From: Corbicula japonica | Lineage: Eukaryota; Mollusca; Bivalvia; Venerida; Cyrenidae | Length of the DNA: 64,000 bases | Direction: 5' to 3' | Assembly (NCBI GenBank): GCA_038501625.1 | Contig: JAZAYU010000019.1 | Coordinates: forward strand, 2,006,501-2,070,500 | In this document: piece by piece, positions 42,001 to 49,303 of the stretch | Numbering within the stretch: position 1 is the stretch's first letter | Layout: the number at the start of each line of letters is the position of its first letter | Notes under the pieces: generated by a model | Told to the model about the DNA's origin: nothing | The model's database searches: none | Seen by the model: the letters and a program-made list of their open reading frames with translations, nothing else | Program-made: the position numbers and the translations under genes

Positions 42001-44141
42001 TAACAACAACTGAATTCTCATCATTATTACAAAGTGTATGAAGATTTGTTTGTATACTGTATAGTAGTAATTAATTTGTAGAGCACATGAAAGTGAGTGA
42101 ACAGGGCAACCAGAAAGTGGACTCCACAAAAAATATATTCTAACACGCTGACCAGAATTTCCCTATTGGCATAATGATCTGATTATTTACCCTTTTCTCA
42201 ATGGATATGCTTTTTATCTCGTGAGTGAACAGGGTAGATCTAGATCAGCCTGCACATTCATGCAGAATAATCATGATCTATTGAAATAAAAGTGTTTCTA
42301 TGGAGTAAAGAGTTAAGAAATACAAGGTGTGTGTTTGTAATATGTAAAGGGCTGTTTCAAAAAAAAATGGCTGGAAAAGTGAAAAAATAGTAAAAAAATT
42401 AAAATTCATAAAAATTCCAAACTTGTTATTCTGTATTTTTTGCTTATTGAAACTGAGTACGGAATTGAAAAGATTTTTGAAATCGGTCAACTGGTTGCTG
42501 AGATATTGTCATTTGAAAAATGGCAAGTGAAGTGAAAAAAATGTAAAGAATTTAAGTTCATAAAAAGTCCAAACTGGTTGGTCCATATGTTTGTACAGTC
42601 TTTCCGGTGGTAAAAATCAATCAAGTTATACTCATATGTGGCAGAATAAACATTTTATGGAGCTTTATTGACCAACATTAAATAAATCAAAGAATTTTAA
42701 TTTATGTGCTTAAAATACAAGTATTACTGTTTCTTATTATTTAAATGTGTATTTCTCTTCAAATACATGTTAAAGCATCAAATATAAGTGCTTGTGTTAT
42801 CGCATAAAGATAAAAAATTCATATTGTTAAGAAAGTGTTTCACACTCCTGACAACTACATAAGTGCAGTGTACTCAAAAATGTTTCACTAAGGCCATTCC
42901 TGTTTGTCACAATTTAACAAAACATGACATAGACTTCTAGGAAAAAACATGCTCTTGTTTTCATGTAAAGGATATGTTGACAGACAAATATAATTTCAAT
43001 AGAGGTGATAATATTATAATTATTGCATCTAGAAACATAAAACTTAATGATACACAAAACATTTCTCATGTACTATTAATCTTTAAAGTCCTATAAATTT
43101 ATAAAGCAAAGATGTATTGATTTTCTTGAGGTATTTTCTAATCTACCATGCTTGCCTTAATAGCAAAATTATTGATTACCTTAAGTATATGCTTAATTTT
43201 CTCATAATTTGATGCCTAATAAATGCGCAATTTACTAAAACAACACTAAAACTTGTCTTTACTCAAGCTTTTTGTAAAATAATGGTCTGAACAAATGTGA
43301 TTTTGAAAGTGTTACACTTTTTTGTCACACTCCTGACATTTTTTTGCCCATTATTTTAGAATATTTTTAAATGGATTGTGCTATTTTGATGAAACTTCAC
43401 AAATCTTTCAAGGGCATGATGAGACACCTCTGCAAAGTAGGAAAATGGAAGTAACTATTTGTTGTACATTTTCATAACAGGAAAACCCAAACCAGCCATT
43501 TTTTTTTAAACAGCCCTAAAGTAGAATAATGGACGACTCAAAGAATCTTGACAGTATTTATTCCATGAATTTGTCTCCCTTCTATGAAATGTCATAATTT
43601 GCTTAACTTTCGTCTTTTTTACCACGATAAGGTTGCAACATTTTATTTTAAACATGTAATAAAGTTCAGAGAAAAAAAAAGGCATTTACTATACAGCAAA
43701 ATCTGGCTTTATCCCTTTCCTTTACAGATACACCTTTATTGCTAGGGCGAACAGTTTAGATCCAGATCAGCCGGCACATCCGTGCTGTCTGATCAGGATC
43801 TAAACTGTTCGGTTTTTGATTCATTAGGTTATTTCTAACCAAAATGCGACCAGTGCAGATCCTGATCAGACGGCACGGATGTGCCGGCTGATCTGGATCT
43901 ACACTGGTCGCACATGCGTAAAAATGCTGGTGAATGAATGTTTGTTAAATCAGTCTGTGGGACAAATACATTGTAGTCTTGATCCTGAGTGTGTCATTGT
44001 TTACCGATGGTCTTTAGCACAGGTTTGACTACTGAAATTTTATCTCATGTTATAATATTCTTGTTTATCTTTTTGTTGCAGACTGAAGAGAATAAGCAAC
44101 TTACAGAGATCTGCGACAATCTGCTAGCTAAAGTCCAGTGA
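12042..44141 (+). CDS. TACC: Transforming acidic coiled-coil protein (TACC family), complete coding sequence
   Basis: Centrosome and spindle microtubule adaptor; TACC proteins bind ch-TOG/XMAP215 and, when Aurora A phosphorylated, clathrin. Exons: 12042-12266, 16877-16952, 18482-18614, 21227-21308, 23311-26477, 27431-27549, 28105-28166, 28476-28539, 29273-29324, 30532-30751, 33623-33709, 34934-35112, 35592-35635, 36405-36460, 39717-39809, 40795-40901, 41498-41618, 44082-44141. All are GT-AG with matching phases; the 4947 nt give 1648 aa. In order: an acidic N-terminus, a KGKLKVHF motif, a giant SDP-repeat region (about 173-1228), SALSRMSLYVKFDPL (about 1291-1305), a PPKKKR basic patch (about 1341), and the coiled-coil TACC domain (about 1430-1648) ending EICDNLLAKVQ. 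The start lies 9 bases after a splice acceptor, so a 5'UTR exon exists upstream. Vertebrate TACCs come as three paralogues; this gene cannot be assigned to one. Confidence 0.95.
12465..12535. repeat. Fragment of the 'catctgattggctgaaat' palindromic MITE
   Basis: Half-palindrome similar to 30000-30142 (ttgagaccagtctct, ctcaagcatcttattggctg), in the first TACC intron. Confidence 0.6.
12664..13315 (+). repeat. 'atgcccccgaaggg' tandem-core element, 5' part
   Basis: Starts with the hairpin gcccccgaagggaggcatat, then gtccgtc repeats. Three diverged core units of about 140-150 bp follow ('cgcttgagggatttctttga ... acttcacaggagtgtttgtc ... gagttatgg'). Two units carry a short cctaaccctaaccctaa telomere-like insert (13011, 13153). 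I cannot place the 3' end; the matching terminal sequence may be at 16640-16826. Confidence 0.7.
13316..15458. other. TACC intron sequence, no repeat or exon recognised
   Basis: AT-rich and unique-looking. I found no reading frame or hairpin element I could support. Confidence 0.55.
15459..16609 (+). repeat. 'ctccccgcag...gggagcatatag' tandem-core element
   Basis: 5' hairpin ctccccgcagaaattcaggggag, gtcggtcagtccgtc segment, then diverged tandem core units with recurring 'ggtcactgttactaaaaata' and 'catggtcaggacattagtcc'. The 3' end is a hairpin (gggccatcatggccc) followed by ctcttgtt. It has the same architecture as the elements at 17305, 18654 and 31614. Confidence 0.75.
16640..16826 (+). repeat. 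Detached 3' end of an 'atgcccccgaaggg'-type element
   Basis: 'gcatttcgggggcatatgtc' (complementary to the 5' hairpin of the 12664 element) followed by gacagctcttgtt, the terminal signature of this repeat group. Sits just upstream of TACC exon 16877-16952. Confidence 0.5.
17305..17932 (+). repeat. 'acgcccgtttgaaaaacggg' tandem-core element
   Basis: 5' hairpin gcccgtttgaaaaacgggac, a gcgggcgggcgg run, three core units of about 152 bp ('gctctctaagtcaaagag ... cttggtgaatatgttggtgg ... gaattatggcccttgaattg') and the terminus ggcgtattttgtgtcagttt, then ggcactcttgtt. Confidence 0.85.
18130..18365. repeat. GATC-hairpin element copy
   Basis: Good copy with both hairpins, in the TACC intron between exons 2 and 3. 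Confidence 0.9.
18654..20618 (+). repeat. 'atgcccccacaaagtggg' element with 155-bp tandem array
   Basis: 5' hairpin gcccccacaaagtgggaggc, gtccgtacgtccgtacg run, then six close 155-bp units (phase points 18910, 19065, 19220, 19375, 19530, 19685), decaying further on to about 20190, then a diverged 3' part ending ggcattttggctctcttgtt. Repeated 76-codon ORFs (TCTDDEAGCVDD-like) are by-products of the array: the unit length is not a multiple of 3 and each copy re-creates the same ORF. Confidence 0.9.
20790..21020. repeat. GATC-hairpin element, diverged copy
   Basis: Both hairpins recognisable but degraded. Located in the TACC intron before exon 21227-21308. Confidence 0.75.
22000..22134 (+). CDS. 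TACC: Candidate alternative first coding exon of TACC
   Basis: An ATG followed by 45 uninterrupted codons, beginning MSAAIDFEGGMPYTCQTVS and ending ISICK, stops in phase 0 exactly at a donor (gcaag then gtatct). The next TACC exon at 23311 is entered in phase 0, so splicing would fuse the two in frame. The surrounding 21.65-23.3 kb is free of the hairpin repeats that fill neighbouring introns, and has local CpG (tcggcggcgatt). This fits a second promoter giving an isoform that skips the first four coding exons. No homologue of the short peptide is known to me. Confidence 0.5.
22135..23310. other. Repeat-poor TACC intron segment
   Basis: No hairpin elements or ORFs seen. Ends in a strong acceptor (ttttttttttcacag) for the giant exon. 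Its low repeat content stands out against the other TACC introns. Confidence 0.5.
23311..26477 (+). CDS. TACC: TACC giant exon with SDP repeats
   Basis: 3167-nt exon, entered in phase 0 and left in phase 2 (GG then gtaagc). It encodes a very acidic, Lys/Glu/Ser/Asn-rich and probably disordered region. I count twelve copies of the pattern [D/N]PF-x-x-[K/N]-x-x-[hydrophobic]-x-x-[S/T]-P, for example DPFKPKSQIQNSP. They first appear at about 24367 and become dense from about 24955 to the end of the exon. Most spacers are Lys/Glu/Asn-rich; several copies are preceded by acidic LDDVDPF-like residues. SDP repeats define TACC proteins. A long low-complexity array in one exon is larger than I expect for the family. 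Confidence 0.93.
26885..27120. repeat. GATC-hairpin element copy
   Basis: Near-consensus copy with both hairpins, including the 'ccgtgccgtctgatcaggat' core. Confidence 0.92.
28175..28345. repeat. GATC-hairpin element, 3'-truncated
   Basis: Intact first hairpin; the second stops after cagacgacacg. Begins about 10 bases after the donor of TACC exon 28105-28166. Confidence 0.85.
28555..28775. repeat. GATC-hairpin element copy
   Basis: Both hairpins present. Begins about 15 bases after the donor of TACC exon 28476-28539. Confidence 0.85.
28905..28975. repeat. GATC-hairpin fragment
   Basis: Only a cagctgatcaggatctacac half-hairpin remains. Confidence 0.5.
28976..29145. repeat. Dispersed repeat with 'aaacagccac' units
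   Basis: Irregular direct repeats of 'cttaa(a/g)(c/t)agcca(c/g)' around gaaccacctgcattcaacag and caggtttgactgtat. It looks like an old interspersed repeat. Assignment is by recall of similar bivalve sequence. Confidence 0.4.
30000..30142. repeat. 'catctgattggctgaaat' palindromic MITE, complete copy
   Basis: 143-bp near-perfect palindrome from cccaagataataaaactaaa to its complement ending atcttggg. Arms read gtctcaaatctcaagcatct / cagccaatcagatccttgag. It interrupts a degraded GATC-hairpin copy, whose right part continues at 30145. Confidence 0.85.
30143..30245. repeat. GATC-hairpin fragment flanking the MITE
   Basis: Right half of a GATC-hairpin element (gcaggctgatctagatctac, then tggagtaaagagttgat). 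Confidence 0.6.
30860..31010. repeat. 'catattggccc' palindromic element
   Basis: Inverted repeat from attaatcaagtgaattcata to its complement tatgaaatcacttgattaat, with internal ggcccgaggccgtaggc. A related copy lies at about 50395-51690, split by other insertions. Confidence 0.75.
31614..32554 (+). repeat. 'acgcccgtttgaaaaacggg' tandem-core element, 5 units
   Basis: Same family as 17305-17932: 5' hairpin gcccgtttgaaaaacgggac, gcgggcaggcgggcgg run, five core units of about 152 bp and terminus ggcactcttgtt. Unit number differs between copies (3 against 5). Confidence 0.88.
32560..32770. repeat. Repeat related to the 'catattggccc' element
   Basis: Contains gtattggcccaggttatctc and tcgtattggcccagttgag. 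Similar short matches occur near 50280-50400. It may be the far part of the element at 30860, separated by the inserted 31614-32554 element. Confidence 0.5.
32815..32975. repeat. GATC-hairpin element, partial
   Basis: Second-hairpin remnant with the usual 3' flank ccatgaaataaaggtgtatc. Confidence 0.65.
33755..34245. repeat. Two adjacent GATC-hairpin elements
   Basis: A near-consensus copy at about 33755-33995 is followed directly by a diverged copy at 34000-34245. The first begins about 45 bases after the donor of TACC exon 33623-33709. Confidence 0.88.
34350..34590. repeat. GATC-hairpin element, diverged
   Basis: Third copy in the same TACC intron; hairpins degraded but ordered. Confidence 0.7.
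34783..34885. repeat. CA/CCCA microsatellite
   Basis: Imprecise (cacc)n, (ca)n and cccac runs about 50 bases upstream of the acceptor of TACC exon 34934. The 150-codon open frame that reads through it into the exon is an artefact. Confidence 0.9.
34934..44141 (+). CDS. TACC: TACC domain (coiled coil), eight 3' exons
   Basis: Exons 34934-35112 through 44082-44141 encode about 219 aa of near-continuous heptad-type coiled coil, beginning ELKYTDEDLLAVRREMD. It continues through WCQEKKQWEREKAELIKKC, LLQDIQGVENSFADLHKRY and EIEKLKKEHDSVQSKL, and ends TEENKQLTEICDNLLAKVQ. This is the length and the 'KENEELTxICDxLIxK' ending expected of the family's C-terminal dimerisation and TOG-binding domain. 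Intron positions interrupt it at phases 2, 1, 0, 0, 2 and 0. Confidence 0.93.
35155..35245. repeat. GATC-hairpin fragment
   Basis: One degraded half (gaactgtttagatcgagatt, gtgccatctgg). Confidence 0.5.
35330..35475. repeat. 'aatttaatgataccacagta' element fragment
   Basis: Right end of the family seen in full at 61295-61505. Similar right ends occur at about 1570-1595 and 29520-29545. Confidence 0.55.
35915..36120. repeat. GATC-hairpin element, diverged
   Basis: Both hairpins recognisable, with the 'tttggtcagaaataaccttag' spacer. Confidence 0.75.
36520..38255. other. TACC intron sequence with one unassigned ORF
   Basis: AT-rich with scattered CpG at 37150-37200 and 37480-37700. A 63-codon plus-strand ORF (37579-37770) has mixed composition in its second half (MATMSTDSVSTDMANIDYQT, then KFFDPRAKAICDKGM) but no splice phase linking it to TACC. 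I cannot assign it. Confidence 0.4.
38262..39292 (+). mobile_element. Mariner-like element, degenerate, 1031 bp
   Basis: Terminal inverted repeats of about 100 bp starting cgagggttgtcccaat; TA duplicated at both ends (38260-38261, 39293-39294). Interior plus-strand frames keep pieces resembling a mariner transposase N-terminus (AAHISIIKYCDKSELKPKDA) and scattered later parts (HRECIKHAEEFFRKEYR). Stops and frameshifts are numerous, so there is no intact transposase. Located in a TACC intron. Confidence 0.8.
39541..39726 (+). repeat. Tandem triplication of a TACC splice acceptor
   Basis: Three copies of 'ttgtactgattttgaactttg / tttttcag / ttattgcaagatat', with AG acceptors ending at 39590, 39662 and 39716. 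The last opens the real exon (39717). The two upstream copies repeat the polypyrimidine tract, the AG and the first bases of the exon, spaced 72 and 54 bases apart. Confidence 0.88.
39835..40055. repeat. GATC-hairpin element, diverged
   Basis: Starts about 25 bases after the donor of TACC exon 39717-39809. Confidence 0.75.
40525..40665. repeat. Short inverted-repeat element
   Basis: Outer arms ggtgaaagatagaaatat and atatttctatctttcac enclose about 100 bases with cttgtggctataccattcgc. MITE-like; no TSD seen. Confidence 0.6.
41051..41114. repeat. Perfect-arm hairpin
   Basis: Arms of about 26 bases: gttcctggctagtaagtga and its exact complement tcacttactagccaggaac, with a 10-base loop. In the TACC intron after exon 40795-40901. 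Confidence 0.85.
41725..41960. repeat. GATC-hairpin element copy
   Basis: Both hairpins good; begins about 105 bases after the donor of exon 41498-41618. Confidence 0.9.
42190..42315. repeat. GATC-hairpin fragment
   Basis: Single degraded hairpin with both outer flanks. Confidence 0.55.
42348..43517. mobile_element. TIR element, 1.17 kb, no ORF
   Basis: Terminal inverted repeats agggctgttt(c)aaaaaaaa(a)tggctgg at 42348 and the complement ending cagccct at 43517. The interior is AT-rich with a partial internal duplication (aattcataaaaattccaaac / agttcataaaaagtccaaac). No coding capacity seen, so a non-autonomous DNA transposon. Located in the last TACC intron. Confidence 0.75.
43705..43930. 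repeat. GATC-hairpin element, best copy
   Basis: Reference copy: left flank acctttattgctagggcgaa; hairpin A (acagtttagatccagatcag and its complement around cacatccgtg); spacer tgattcattaggttatttct; hairpin B (gaccagtgcagatcctgatc and its complement). Hairpin B is the reverse complement of hairpin A, so the element is a palindrome of two palindromes. I count about 28 full or partial copies in this window. Confidence 0.95.
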
Positions 44142-44257
44142 AAGTCATGCAGGACTGTAAAAACATGATTTCTTGAGAAATTCACATAGCAAGATAGTGT
44201 AACAAAAAGTTTCATCTTGGTTGGTTAGTATGGCAAGGAGAGTGCTGGGATATTTAA
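44142..44257 (+). other. TACC 3'UTR, proximal part
   Basis: Follows the TGA at 44139-44141 and leads directly into the poly(A)-signal minisatellite. Confidence 0.6.
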
Positions 44258-44525
44258 TAAACATGTTGAATAATGGTGTGAAATAAACATGTTGAATAAT
44301 GGTGTGTAATAAACATGTTGAAAAAATGGTGTAAAATAAACACGTTGATGACAGTGTGAAAATAAACATGTTGAATAAGGGTGTGAAAATAAACATGTTG
44401 AATAAGGATGTGAAATAAACATGTTGAATATTGGTGGGAAATAAACATTTGGAATAAGGGTGTGAAATAAACATGTTGAATAATGGTGGGAAATAAACAT
44501 TTAGAATAATGGTGTGAAATAAACA
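44258..44525 (+). repeat. 26-bp minisatellite in the TACC 3'UTR carrying AATAAA in most units
   Basis: About ten units of (aaataaacatgttgaataat then ggtgtg). Nearly every unit contains a canonical AATAAA hexamer and a GT-rich tail, the two components of a poly(A) site. It lies 115-385 bases after the TACC stop, so it probably supplies alternative mRNA ends. Long minus-strand ORFs here are artefacts of the repeat. Confidence 0.9.
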
Positions 44526-44979
44526 AGTAGAATTACATAAATACATTTGTTACAAATGCGACATTCTATCCTTGTGCAGGGATATAGTAGAAATAAATTA
44601 TATAATACATGTAACAGTGAAATATATCCCTCTTACCTACCTAACCATCCATAAAAATTATGGGTTTACCTTGTTGAGAAAAAAATTTTGATCGAGAATT
44701 TTACTAAGAAAATTGTTAATGAACATTCTTTTTACATGCTGTATTATATATATGATTAGATAATGAAATCAAACATCCTCTGTAAGTTAAATATATGTGT
44801 ATTGTTATTGTTGAGGCAAAAGAAACATGTTTATTTCATTAGAAAATGAATTATTTGTGGACTTCAAACTTGGAAAGCTATTGTGTGTCCATATTCTTTA
44901 CAATATTCTTCAAAAATAATTTAAGTATTATCATAACTCTATCCAAGATTTATTTACTTTCTTTTGTTCTTTACTTCAT
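44526..44979. other. Intergenic after TACC
   Basis: AT-rich; nothing recognised. Confidence 0.5.
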
Positions 44980-45165
44980 ATATGCAGGTTTTGTTGGCAA
45001 TGTAATCAGTGTAGATTCAGTTCAGCTTACACAGCTTTGCTGTCTGATCTGGATCTAATCTTGTCGCTGATTAGTAAGAAATAACCTTCAGAATTTAAAT
45101 GGGAACAGTTAAGATTTTTATCAGACAGCATGCGATTAAAGCTGTTTATATAGAGTAAAGGGTGA
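44980..45165. repeat. GATC-hairpin element, degraded
   Basis: Both hairpins weakly preserved (gtgtagattcagttcagctt, gctgtctgatctggatctaa). Confidence 0.6.
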
Positions 45166-45459
45166 ATATAAGATGAAATTATGTAATGATCCTGTATTTG
45201 AATGCCTTTTTTCATTACATGTTTTTTTGCAATTGACAAATGAATCACCTTAAGTAGTTGACAGTACTGACTGGTAGTAAACTCTGTTGTTTTATTGATG
45301 TAGAAACAAGTTCTATGGTCATAGTGCTTTGTTTTGTTGCTTTTTATTAGTGTTTTTGTTTTTAATTAATCATATATATTTCTGATGTTGTTTGTTTATT
45401 TTTTTGCAATAGATTCATTGTTAGTGCGAGTGTGCCACTGTTTATTGTTGGCGGTATAA

Positions 45460-45700
45460 CCCTTTACTCCATATATACAGGTTTTATCGCATGTGCGGCC
45501 AGTGTAGATCCAGATCAGCTGGCTTATCTATGCTGTCTGATCTGAATTTGCATTGTTGACATGTTGGTTAGAAATAACGTTATGAATCTAAATGTGAACA
45601 GTGTAGATTCTGATCAGACAGTATGGATGTGCCAGCTGATCTGGATCTACACTGTTCGCCTATCCATTTAAGGTGTATACCTGTACATGCAGTAAAGGGA
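45460..45700. repeat. GATC-hairpin element copy
   Basis: Both hairpins present with the usual flanks (ctccatatatacaggtttta, ccatttaaggtgtatacctg). Confidence 0.85.
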
Positions 45701-45834
45701 TAAATCAGTTAACAGTCTCCCATTATGACAATAATGTCTGTCAGCACTGTTTGTGCTTCTTTGAGCATGTGGCGATAATGCAGTTTCTTTGAATTGCTCC
45801 TATCAACACTGTTGCCAAGTCAATGCTGGATTGG

Positions 45835-45975
45835 AGATCAGTCCCAAATCTTGGGCGTTTGGACCCAAGATTATCAAACTTAGATTGGAGACCAGTCTCT
45901 AATCTCAATCATCTTTTTGGCTGAAATTGAGACAACTCGCACATGTCTCCACCTCAGTTTTATCATCTTGGGTGG
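45835..45975. repeat. 'ctgattggctgaaat' MITE, rearranged copy
   Basis: Two left-arm-like segments in tandem (ggagatcagtcccaaatctt; gagaccagtctctaatctca) and one right end (gttttatcatcttggg). Confidence 0.55.
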
Positions 45976-46079
45976 GCTAGGTTTGATGCTCAATCTAAAC
46001 CTGCATTACTTTCAGCTATGTGCATGTACAAATATAGTTCCAGGAAGTAATTATTTAATTGAAATTATAGTAATTTTTA

Positions 46080-46440
46080 CTTTTCACTTCATATGTATGA
46101 GTTTTATTGCCTGTGGGAACCATAAATCTAAGGCATCAGGCGCATGTGTGCTGTCTGATCAGTGCCCAAGGTTAAAAGTGAGCAAGGAAACAGTCTCACA
46201 TCTCAAGCATCTGATTGGCTGAAATGGCGACCAGTCGCCATTTCAGCCAATCAGATGCTTGAGATTTGAGACTGGTTTCCAAACTCAGTTTTATAACCTT
46301 CAACCCAGGCTCTTCACTGTTAGTTTGTTTATAAACCAGCAAACGGTATAGATCCTGATCAGACAGCTCAGATGTGCCAAGTAATCTGGATCTACACTGT
46401 TTCCCCATGCCAAAAAAGTTGTATCTATGGAATAAAAGGT
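46080..46440. repeat. GATC-hairpin element split by a MITE
   Basis: Left half about 46080-46165 and right half about 46306-46440 of one GATC-hairpin copy, with the palindromic MITE at about 46165-46305 between them. The MITE therefore inserted after the hairpin element. Confidence 0.7.
46165..46305. repeat. 'ctgattggctgaaat' palindromic MITE inside a GATC-hairpin copy
   Basis: Palindrome centred on gcgaccagtcgcc with arms ctcaagcatctgattggctg and its exact complement; ends near cccaaggtt and aaccttcaaccc. Confidence 0.85.
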
Positions 46441-46629
46441 TAAAGATGAAATTGTATATACTGGTTAATGATATTGGTTCTGTCTCAGCTTAAATAAGAT
46501 CTCACAGTGTTGCAAATTGGTTATAATGCATATGATACTATGGTTACACCAAAAGATTACTTCTGTCCTGTGTATTAGTATTATAGCATACTATAAACAT
46601 TTGTCACCAAATTTCAAAACTTATGTTAA

Positions 46630-46875
46630 CTCTTACATCATAGATAAGGCTTTTATCACATTCTTGACCGGTGTAGTTTAACTGTCTTTGATGGATCCCA
46701 TGTGCAACCAGTGTCAATCCTGTACATGCATGCAGCCTGATCAGATCTACTCTTTTTGCCAGATACATTGGTTTATATCTGATCAAAATGTGAACAGGGT
46801 AGAACAAGACTGGACAGCAGAGATGTGCTGATCTGGATCTACATTGGTTGCACATCGAATATACGTTGAGAATTG
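46630..46875. repeat. GATC-hairpin element, degraded
   Basis: Weak but ordered hairpin halves (gtgcaaccagtgtcaatcct, gatctggatctacattggtt). Confidence 0.6.
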
Positions 46876-47089
46876 GCTGTTGTTGTCTGGTCAGGTCATT
46901 GGTTAATTTTTTTTTTGTAAAATGTTTGGAACTCTGCTATATGTAAGGATTTGCTTGTGTGTGTATTATTGTCTTTATTTCTTCATAACTTCTTGCTTCT
47001 CACCTCATCACCTTACTGCTAAAGCGATCTGATTCATGCTTATTTCTGTAGTATTTATACCATTTTTACACTAATTTGACAACCTCCAC

Positions 47090-47240
47090 GTGCCAAGGTT
47101 ATAAAATTGAGATTAGAAAACAGTCTCAAATCTCAAGCATCTGATTGGCTGAAATGGCGACTGATCACCATTTCAGCCAATCAGATGCTTGAGATATGAG
47201 ACTGGTTTCCATGCTCAGTTTTATAACATTGGCACAGTAC
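47090..47240. repeat. 'ctgattggctgaaat' palindromic MITE
   Basis: Complete palindrome from gccaaggttataaaattgag to ctcagttttataacattggc. Confidence 0.85.
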
Positions 47241-47734
47241 TTTTCCTTCATATCTGTCACTTTCCTCTGTATTCTTTCAATCCTCCTTTCCTCTATTCTA
47301 TACACAAGTTTGTACATAATAAATATCTAGTGAAAAGAGATTTGTTTTGGTTGTGACTTAAACCCTAGACAGTTTTCCTGGTGTACCAAGGCTGGGTTGT
47401 ACGATTTCCCGAAAAAGGGGTTCATTTGGCTGGTCTTAAGGTAGTTTATGATAATTTTTAACTCTCTGGTCAAAATACCTATGCAAATTATATATTGCCA
47501 CCCAAAAAGGGGTTTTGAGCAACGCCACTGGATCCCTTTAAGGTCTGCCCCTGTGTGCCGTATATTTTAAACTAGGCTATTCGAAGTATAGTGGAGATAC
47601 CCTTCTCTCTGACCTCCGTGTTTGCTTGGCATATTTAAGTTTTTGTGCACTTGTTCGTTAAGTTTAAACTATACTGTATACTGTATACAATCTTAGAAGG
47701 ATAAATATTCACCATCTATTTCAAATTTTAACCC

Positions 47735-47945
47735 TTTAATGCATATACAGTATAAGGGTTTTATCTTGTGTGCCACTCGGTGTAGATTCTTATCAGCCAA
47801 CACATCTGATCTGGATCTACACTTGTCTTGGTAAGAAATTACCTAATGAATCTAAGAGTGAACAGGATAGATCCTAATCAGATGACACAAATGTGCCTGC
47901 TGATCTGGATCTACACTGTTTGCCCATGGGAACTGCAATATCCCA
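47735..47945. repeat. GATC-hairpin element, diverged
   Basis: Both hairpins recognisable with outer flanks. Confidence 0.75.
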
Positions 47946-48298
47946 CGGATATCACGGGTTATCACAACAAACCTTTATATTTACACTTCAACTTCGTCCT
48001 CTACGATGAAGTCTTATTCGTCTAGCGAATCATAATTTCTAATGGTAAACAGTGTGACGTAATAATTTGAAAGGCGTGGCTAAAGTAGAACCGTTCACAA
48101 TTTATTGGACGTTGCACAATGGTGTGATGTGTGACGTCGCCGAGCACGCACGTTTTGCCGCGAGTTGCTGTGAAAAAGCGTGCCGTCCTTCACTTTGTCG
48201 TCAATGTTGCTGTTCCAACAGCCATTCGAAAAAGCCGTAATATCACAAATTCTTTTAATAATTTCTATATTAAAGAGGGTTTTAATGTGTGTAATTAT

Positions 48299-48440
48299 AA
48301 GGATTAAATCGATATTTGATGGTTTTCATTTGAGTATGAAAAACAGTTGGATTGTTTAAAGTATGCGTGAAGCCCACTTTAAACAACCCAACTGTTTTCC
48401 ATACCCAAATGAAAACCATCAAATATCGATTCTATCCTTA
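48299..48440. repeat. Long hairpin, arms about 63 bp
   Basis: Left arm aaatcgatatttgatggttt ... acagttggattgtttaaag and right arm ctttaaacaacccaactgtt ... aaaccatcaaatatcgattc, with a loop of only about 13 bases (tatgcgtgaagcc). A few mismatches. Confidence 0.85.
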
Positions 48441-48884
48441 AATACAATTGACAATATTGATACATCCAAACTATAATCTTTATGGAAATCATCAGTAGAC
48501 GTATCTTTGTTACTTTTAAACCTCAAGGGTCCAGACTTGGCAACTAGACCCATACCGTTTATGGACATTGTTCATGGTCATTCGGCGAACCCTGTTTTCT
48601 TATCAATAAATGATGAACGGTTGTGAGTTTATGGTCGCTAGATATGGTTCGGAAATTCATTATTATAATAATAAAATTATTAACTGGAAAACTAAGATTC
48701 AAATAGTTTAAAGAACGACCAACATACACGATAAAGAATTTCAATAATGGATATTTTCCACGTTCATATGACGAACCATGTTTTTGTGCCAAAAAGGTCA
48801 ATGCCACGCGGTCATTGAAATAAAACTTTCCGTACAATATAAGAATAATATTGTCACCAGATTTTGTATTTATATTTTTCATTC

Positions 48885-49085
48885 GCAGTTTTTGACAATT
48901 ATTGATGTTGGAGGTTCATGAAGATTGTTCATTCTCAGTTAGTGACCCCTGTTGATGTTGGAATATTATAAAGATTGTTCATTCTCAGTTAGTGACCCCT
49001 GTTGATGTTGGAATATTATAAAGATTGTTCATTCTCAGTTAATGATCCCTGTTGATGTTGGAGATTCAAGAAAATTGTTCAAGTA
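48885..49085. repeat. 50-bp tandem repeat, about four units
   Basis: Units 'agattgttcattctcagtta ... gacccctgttgatgttggaatattataa'; two are nearly identical, the outer ones diverged. Lies 220 bases upstream of the protease-homologue start codon. Confidence 0.85.
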
Positions 49086-49224
49086 ATTACGTATGACCCT
49101 GTTAAAATAAATTATACGATGGCCATCTACTTCGCCATTGGCATTTCATAGATTTTTTTTTCCAATACAATTAACGTTACGCTCCTTTACTAAATTAATT
49201 TTACTAAATTAATTATTGGAAAAA

Positions 49225-49235
49225 GTATTTAAATT
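49225..49235 (+). promoter_or_regulatory. Possible TATA-like box of the protease homologue
   Basis: gtatttaaatt lies about 70 bases before the ATG at 49304. In such AT-rich sequence a chance match is likely. Confidence 0.25.
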
Positions 49236-49303
49236 AAAGTTTTCAAGCATTATTATTCACCATTCCGACATATCCAAGGAACAGGGCATTTCACACTGCA
49301 ACC

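Noticed and set aside
44145..44546. Minus-strand ORFs rich in FNMFISHHYS
   Set aside because: By-product of the 26-bp 3'UTR minisatellite.
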